NCBI GenBank assembly: GCA_036736205.1 | Contig: DAINMX010000145.1 | Coordinates: 1-15,808, forward strand | Length of the DNA stretch: 15,808 bases | Source: XYA12-FULL-58-9 sp001798605 | GTDB lineage: Bacteria; Myxococcota; XYA12-FULL-58-9 | Direction of reading: 5' to 3' | Part shown: one piece after another, positions 13,620-15,808 of the stretch | Layout of the letters: each line of letters begins with the position of its first letter | Numbering within the stretch: position 1 is the first letter of the stretch | Made by a program: the position numbers and the translations under genes | The notes under the pieces: generated by a model | Told to the model about the DNA's origin: nothing | What the model saw: only the letters and a program-made list of their open reading frames with translations | Databases searched by the model: none

Positions 13620-14226
13620 ACTCGCAGGGGCATACCGACCGACGCGTATTGGTGTCTGCTTCGCAGGAGATCCAACCCTGATCCATTTCGGTTAGATGGC
13701 GTGAAGGGCAGTCGGCGTAAGAGCTGCATGTGAGTGGCGCGATGAGTCCGCTATCACTGGCATGGTCACCCCATGCGTCCTCTAGACACGCAACACCATA
13801 GCCGTCAACTTCGACAACGGAACCTAGGCCAAAGGCTTCGCTGACGGCCTGACACTCGGCTACGGTATCCTGAGCCGCAAACCAGGCTTCGGTATCAGCT
13901 ACCGGGGCCAAGCCCCAGGCGGCGCAGGTCTCATTGCAGGCACGGCCGCATGCGGTCGGATGGAAACACCACCACAAGCCGTTGGCAAATACACACTGAC
14001 ATTTCGGGAAACATGAACACACGCCACCATCGCAACTGTGAGAGCAAGTCTTCCCACACTGGCCGCAGTGGGATGGGTCGGTTTGGAGGTCCACGCAAGC
14101 GCCAGAGCAGTTGGTCTCGCCCTCTCTGCAAACCGGGACGCACCCCCCCTCCTCGTTGCAGACCTCATCGCCCGAGCAGGCCAACAGGAAGAAAGACGCC
14201 CACAGACACAGGAATATCGCCTTCAT
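13618..14226 (-). CDS. Cys-rich secreted lipoprotein with myxobacterial-type Cys domain
   Basis: The protein has 202 aa. Its ATG at 14226 is preceded by GGAGAG eight bases upstream. An upstream in-frame start at 14325 would destroy the signal peptide. Residues 1-16 are a hydrophobic signal with lipobox L-L-A-C, giving a lipidated Cys17 on the cell envelope. The mature part has 25 cysteines including that one. The stretch from Cys33 to Cys61 has spacing C-x6-C-x3-C-x9-C-x2-C-x3-C with GACVDLQTDPSHCGQCG, a pattern common in myxobacterial and related surface proteins. A second Cys cluster (65-101) and a less Cys-dense end (about 105-202) with WGLAPVADTEAWF follow. All cysteine pairs would be expected to form disulfides outside the cytoplasm. 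The function is unknown; adhesion or surface structure is a guess. The stop codon abuts the inverted repeats behind dnaJ. Confidence 0.83.
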   Translation of the reverse strand: MKAIFLCLWASFFLLACSGDEVCNEEGGCVPVCREGETNCSGACVDLQTDPSHCGQCGKTCSHSCDGGVCSCFPKCQCVFANGLWWCFHPTACGRACNETCAAWGLAPVADTEAWFAAQDTVAECQAVSEAFGLGSVVEVDGYGVACLEDAWGDHASDSGLIAPLTCSSYADCPSRHLTEMDQGWISCEADTNTRRSVCPCE

Positions 14227-14320
14227 GATGCCGACTCTCCAAAAAATAAACAGAACGCGTCCTCCTCCACAACCAAAACACAGACTGGGCACCAACGAAA
14301 GGCCACCAGTTGATGTCCGG

Positions 14321-14336
14321 CTCACATCGGTGTGAG
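14321..14336. terminator. hairpin CTCACA/TGTGAG between the two lipoprotein genes
   Basis: CTCACA (14321-14326) and TGTGAG (14331-14336) form a perfect 6-base stem around TCGG. It lies 42 bases after the stop of the upstream lipoprotein gene and 95 bases before the start of the next, on the - strand. No U-tract follows, so it may be a weak terminator or a protein-binding site. Confidence 0.35.
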
Positions 14337-14377
14337 TGTGATCATGCCCCCGCCCACCTCTTCGTCAAAGACAGTGG

Positions 14378-15628
14378 TTAACGATCGCCATCATCAAAAC
14401 GATAATCGCGCAATCCTTCGATGGCGGTCCAAGTGGTGTGAAAGCGATTGTAAACATTGTCGAAGGGATCGCCCCAGCTGCCATCGAAGTTCTGCAATGA
14501 CATGAGACTCTCTATCGCCCGAGCCATGTTGACATCGGCCTCGGGCGTCACACCAAAGCTCTTGAGGGTGTCGACATACTCAGCAAATGTCTCGCAGTCG
14601 TTGTCCTCCAAGGGCACAGTAAAAGTCTCGCGCAAGAAACGAAACTCCTCGGGCAGATCCGCCGGATCGATCCTTTTCTTGCCATAGTCGTTGTGGGTGT
14701 AGACGATGTGAGTAACCGTATAGATGAGGTCATAGAAGACCGAGCTGCCGACCTGTTCCTGGGTGGCATAGGGATAGAGCTGCGGTATCCACTGGGTGAA
14801 ATCCGCAAATGTCGCGCCATGGGTGACTCCGAAGCGGTCACCGAAGTAGGTGGTGATCATCGCGTCATAGAAGACGTCAAGATTGGTCATCGTCACCTTC
14901 ACCTTTGGACAATCCCCGCTGCCGAGCTTCCCACCACCGGTCTTTCCCGAGCTGCCGAACTTCCCGCCACTGGCTTTCACCGGCTGCCCCAACGAGCCAC
15001 TCCCCCGTTTTCCTGCGCGGCCCTTCGCCCCAACCTCCTCGATATCCTCAACGACAATCGTCGCCGACTGGATCCGTGGAGCATTTGCTGCGATGCACGC
15101 CTCTTTGCCCAAAATGGTGTACGTCTTGTTCGGCGGCGCATCGGTCTGGGGATCGAACCCGAGCCACGTTTTTGCAGAGTACTTGGCAATGGCCGGCTCG
15201 AGCTGTGCTCGCAGATCATCGTGGCGCACACCGAGGCTCTCGGCCACATACAGAGTCGACGCGAGATCCCAGACCTCAAAGATATTGGCGTCTAGGGGCA
15301 AACCCCTCACGCCCTTCTTCCATCGCTTGGCCATCTCCCGACCACGATCGCCGGCGAGCTCCCGCAGGTTGGCGTCGGGGGTCGTCGCCTCGATGGCATA
15401 ATGACACCAGAGCAAATCGCCAATGTTGTCATCGAAGGGTTTGTCCTTCTCGACCAGCTCTTCAATGAAATCCAATCCACGCAGAATTGCCCGGTCCCGC
15501 TCCCCGACTGTGAATTTCGAATCGGCCCAAAGTGGCGGCTCCGCTGGCTTCGCTGCACACCCCCCACCGACCAGTCCAAGGGAAATGGCAACAACAAAGA
15601 GTCGGCGAGCGAGCGAGGCGCGGGGCAT
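14378..15628 (-). CDS. probable lipoprotein with alpha/alpha-toroid-like repeat and Gly/Ser/Lys insert
   Basis: The product has 416 aa if translated from the ATG at 15628. The frame extends upstream to a TTG at 15664, but the ATG gives a tidy signal peptide: MPRASLARR followed by a hydrophobic core ending in LVGGGC. Cys24 is the likely lipid site, although the glycine at -3 is not ideal for a lipobox. The mature protein is mainly helical. Segments at about 67-80 (DDNIGDLLWCHYAIE), 115-133 and 375-407 look like paired helices of an alpha/alpha toroid. LMSLQNFDGSWGDP at about 375-388 resembles the Q-x3-G-S-W motif of terpene cyclase and prenyltransferase repeats. No aspartate-rich catalytic DxDD is seen. 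Residues about 200-239 are a Gly/Ser/Lys-rich insert, partly a tandem repeat. THIVYTHNDYG (306-316) is another distinctive stretch. The family and function are unknown. The gene diverges from selC. Confidence 0.75.
   Translation of the reverse strand: MPRASLARRLFVVAISLGLVGGGCAAKPAEPPLWADSKFTVGERDRAILRGLDFIEELVEKDKPFDDNIGDLLWCHYAIEATTPDANLRELAGDRGREMAKRWKKGVRGLPLDANIFEVWDLASTLYVAESLGVRHDDLRAQLEPAIAKYSAKTWLGFDPQTDAPPNKTYTILGKEACIAANAPRIQSATIVVEDIEEVGAKGRAGKRGSGSLGQPVKASGGKFGSSGKTGGGKLGSGDCPKVKVTMTNLDVFYDAMITTYFGDRFGVTHGATFADFTQWIPQLYPYATQEQVGSSVFYDLIYTVTHIVYTHNDYGKKRIDPADLPEEFRFLRETFTVPLEDNDCETFAEYVDTLKSFGVTPEADVNMARAIESLMSLQNFDGSWGDPFDNVYNRFHTTWTAIEGLRDYRFDDGDR
14921..14986 (-). repeat. 33-bp imperfect tandem repeat within the toroid-like lipoprotein gene
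   Basis: Two 33-base units begin at 14921 (GCCGAGCTTCCC) and 14954 (GCCGAACTTCCC). They encode GGKLGS and GGKFGS steps, 11 residues apart. Further degenerate Gly/Ser/Lys sequence lies to the right, up to about 15030. Confidence 0.55.
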
Positions 15629-15676
15629 CCACGACCCATATCGCCCCACGGAGGATTTGCGCAACCAACCTCTGTT

Positions 15677-15698
15677 TATCAGTCTCGATGACTATGTT
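15677..15698 (+). promoter_or_regulatory. possible promoter of selC
   Basis: TATGTT (15693-15698) matches four of six -10 positions and lies at the right distance for transcription to begin just before the tRNA at 15711. A weak TCTGTT sits about 16 bases upstream as a -35 candidate. The 82-bp spacer 15629-15710 must hold the promoters of both divergent genes. Confidence 0.25.
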
Positions 15699-15710
15699 AT
15701 GGAGGTGAGT

Positions 15711-15808
15711 GGAAGCGCGTGGCTGGCTGGTGCCGCCCCCAGTCTTCAAAACTGACGAAGGGCGTGAGAAACGTCCTTGGCGGGTTCGATTCCCGTGCGC
15801 TTCCGCCA
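15711..15808 (+). tRNA. selC: tRNA-Sec, anticodon UCA
   Basis: The gene is 98 bases long, with CCA encoded at 15806-15808. The acceptor stem is 8 bp: GGAAGCGC (15711-15718) pairs with GCGCTTCC, followed by the discriminator G. The anticodon arm has CAGT and ACTG around the 7-base loop CTTCAAA, which places TCA at 34-36, so it decodes UGA. The long variable arm has an 8-bp stem, AAGGGCGT with ACGTCCTT. The T arm is GCGGG, loop TTCGATT, CCCGT. An 8-bp acceptor with a 5-bp T stem and an extended variable arm are the hallmarks of bacterial selenocysteine tRNA. It is charged with serine and converted by SelA, then delivered by SelB. Neither gene is in the window. The gene ends exactly at the window edge and appears complete. 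Confidence 0.95.

Overview
The window looks like chromosomal core sequence from a moderately GC-rich Gram-negative bacterium. The best guess is Myxococcota or another lineage once placed in the Deltaproteobacteria. Three things point that way: lipoprotein signal peptides, a secreted Cys-rich domain of the C-x6-C-x3-C-x9-C-x2-C-x3-C type that is common in myxobacterial surface proteins, and a DnaK carrying the Gram-negative-type insertion in the ATPase domain. The phylum is an inference. No insertion sequence, phage gene or CRISPR array is visible.

Region 1 (about 1-1785, + strand) is a three-gene cassette: a DUF6249-type membrane protein with a signal peptide and a duplicated helical motif, an ECF-like RNA polymerase sigma factor, and a small two-helix membrane protein that may restrain the sigma factor. 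Region 2 (1871-7036, - strand), read from right to left, holds a Ppx/GppA-family phosphatase with a degenerate C-terminal domain, a PrkA AAA+ serine protein kinase, a universal stress protein without the ATP-binding glycine motif, an unrecognised 158-aa protein and a small ribbon-helix-helix protein. Together they suggest starvation or stress signalling. A hairpin terminator separates prkA from the usp gene, and another lies between the two converging gene sets.

Region 3 (7182-13574) is a protein quality-control locus. clpX (- strand, no clpP beside it) diverges from the operon hrcA-grpE-dnaK-dnaJ (+ strand). The 354-bp divergent spacer has no convincing gene but holds several inverted repeats. 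These include two interlocked dyads and a CIRCE-like CACTC/GAGTG dyad with a short spacer. ClpX would deliver unfolded clients to ClpP. HrcA would repress the chaperone operon, and DnaK with DnaJ and GrpE refolds proteins. ClpX carries Lys-Lys-Tyr where the RKH substrate-gripping loop is expected.

Region 4 (13618-15808) has two lipoprotein genes on the - strand. One is Cys-rich. The other is a helical, alpha/alpha-toroid-like protein with a low-complexity Gly/Ser/Lys insert. At the right edge, on the + strand, lies a complete selenocysteine tRNA gene (selC), so the organism probably makes selenoproteins. The rest of the Sec machinery and the selenoprotein genes lie outside the window.

Most of the window is recognisable core biology. 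I did not find a clear new multi-gene system. The points most worth checking are the clpX/hrcA regulatory spacer, the ClpX loop change, the degenerate phosphatase and stress-protein domains, and the 158-aa and toroid-like unknown proteins.
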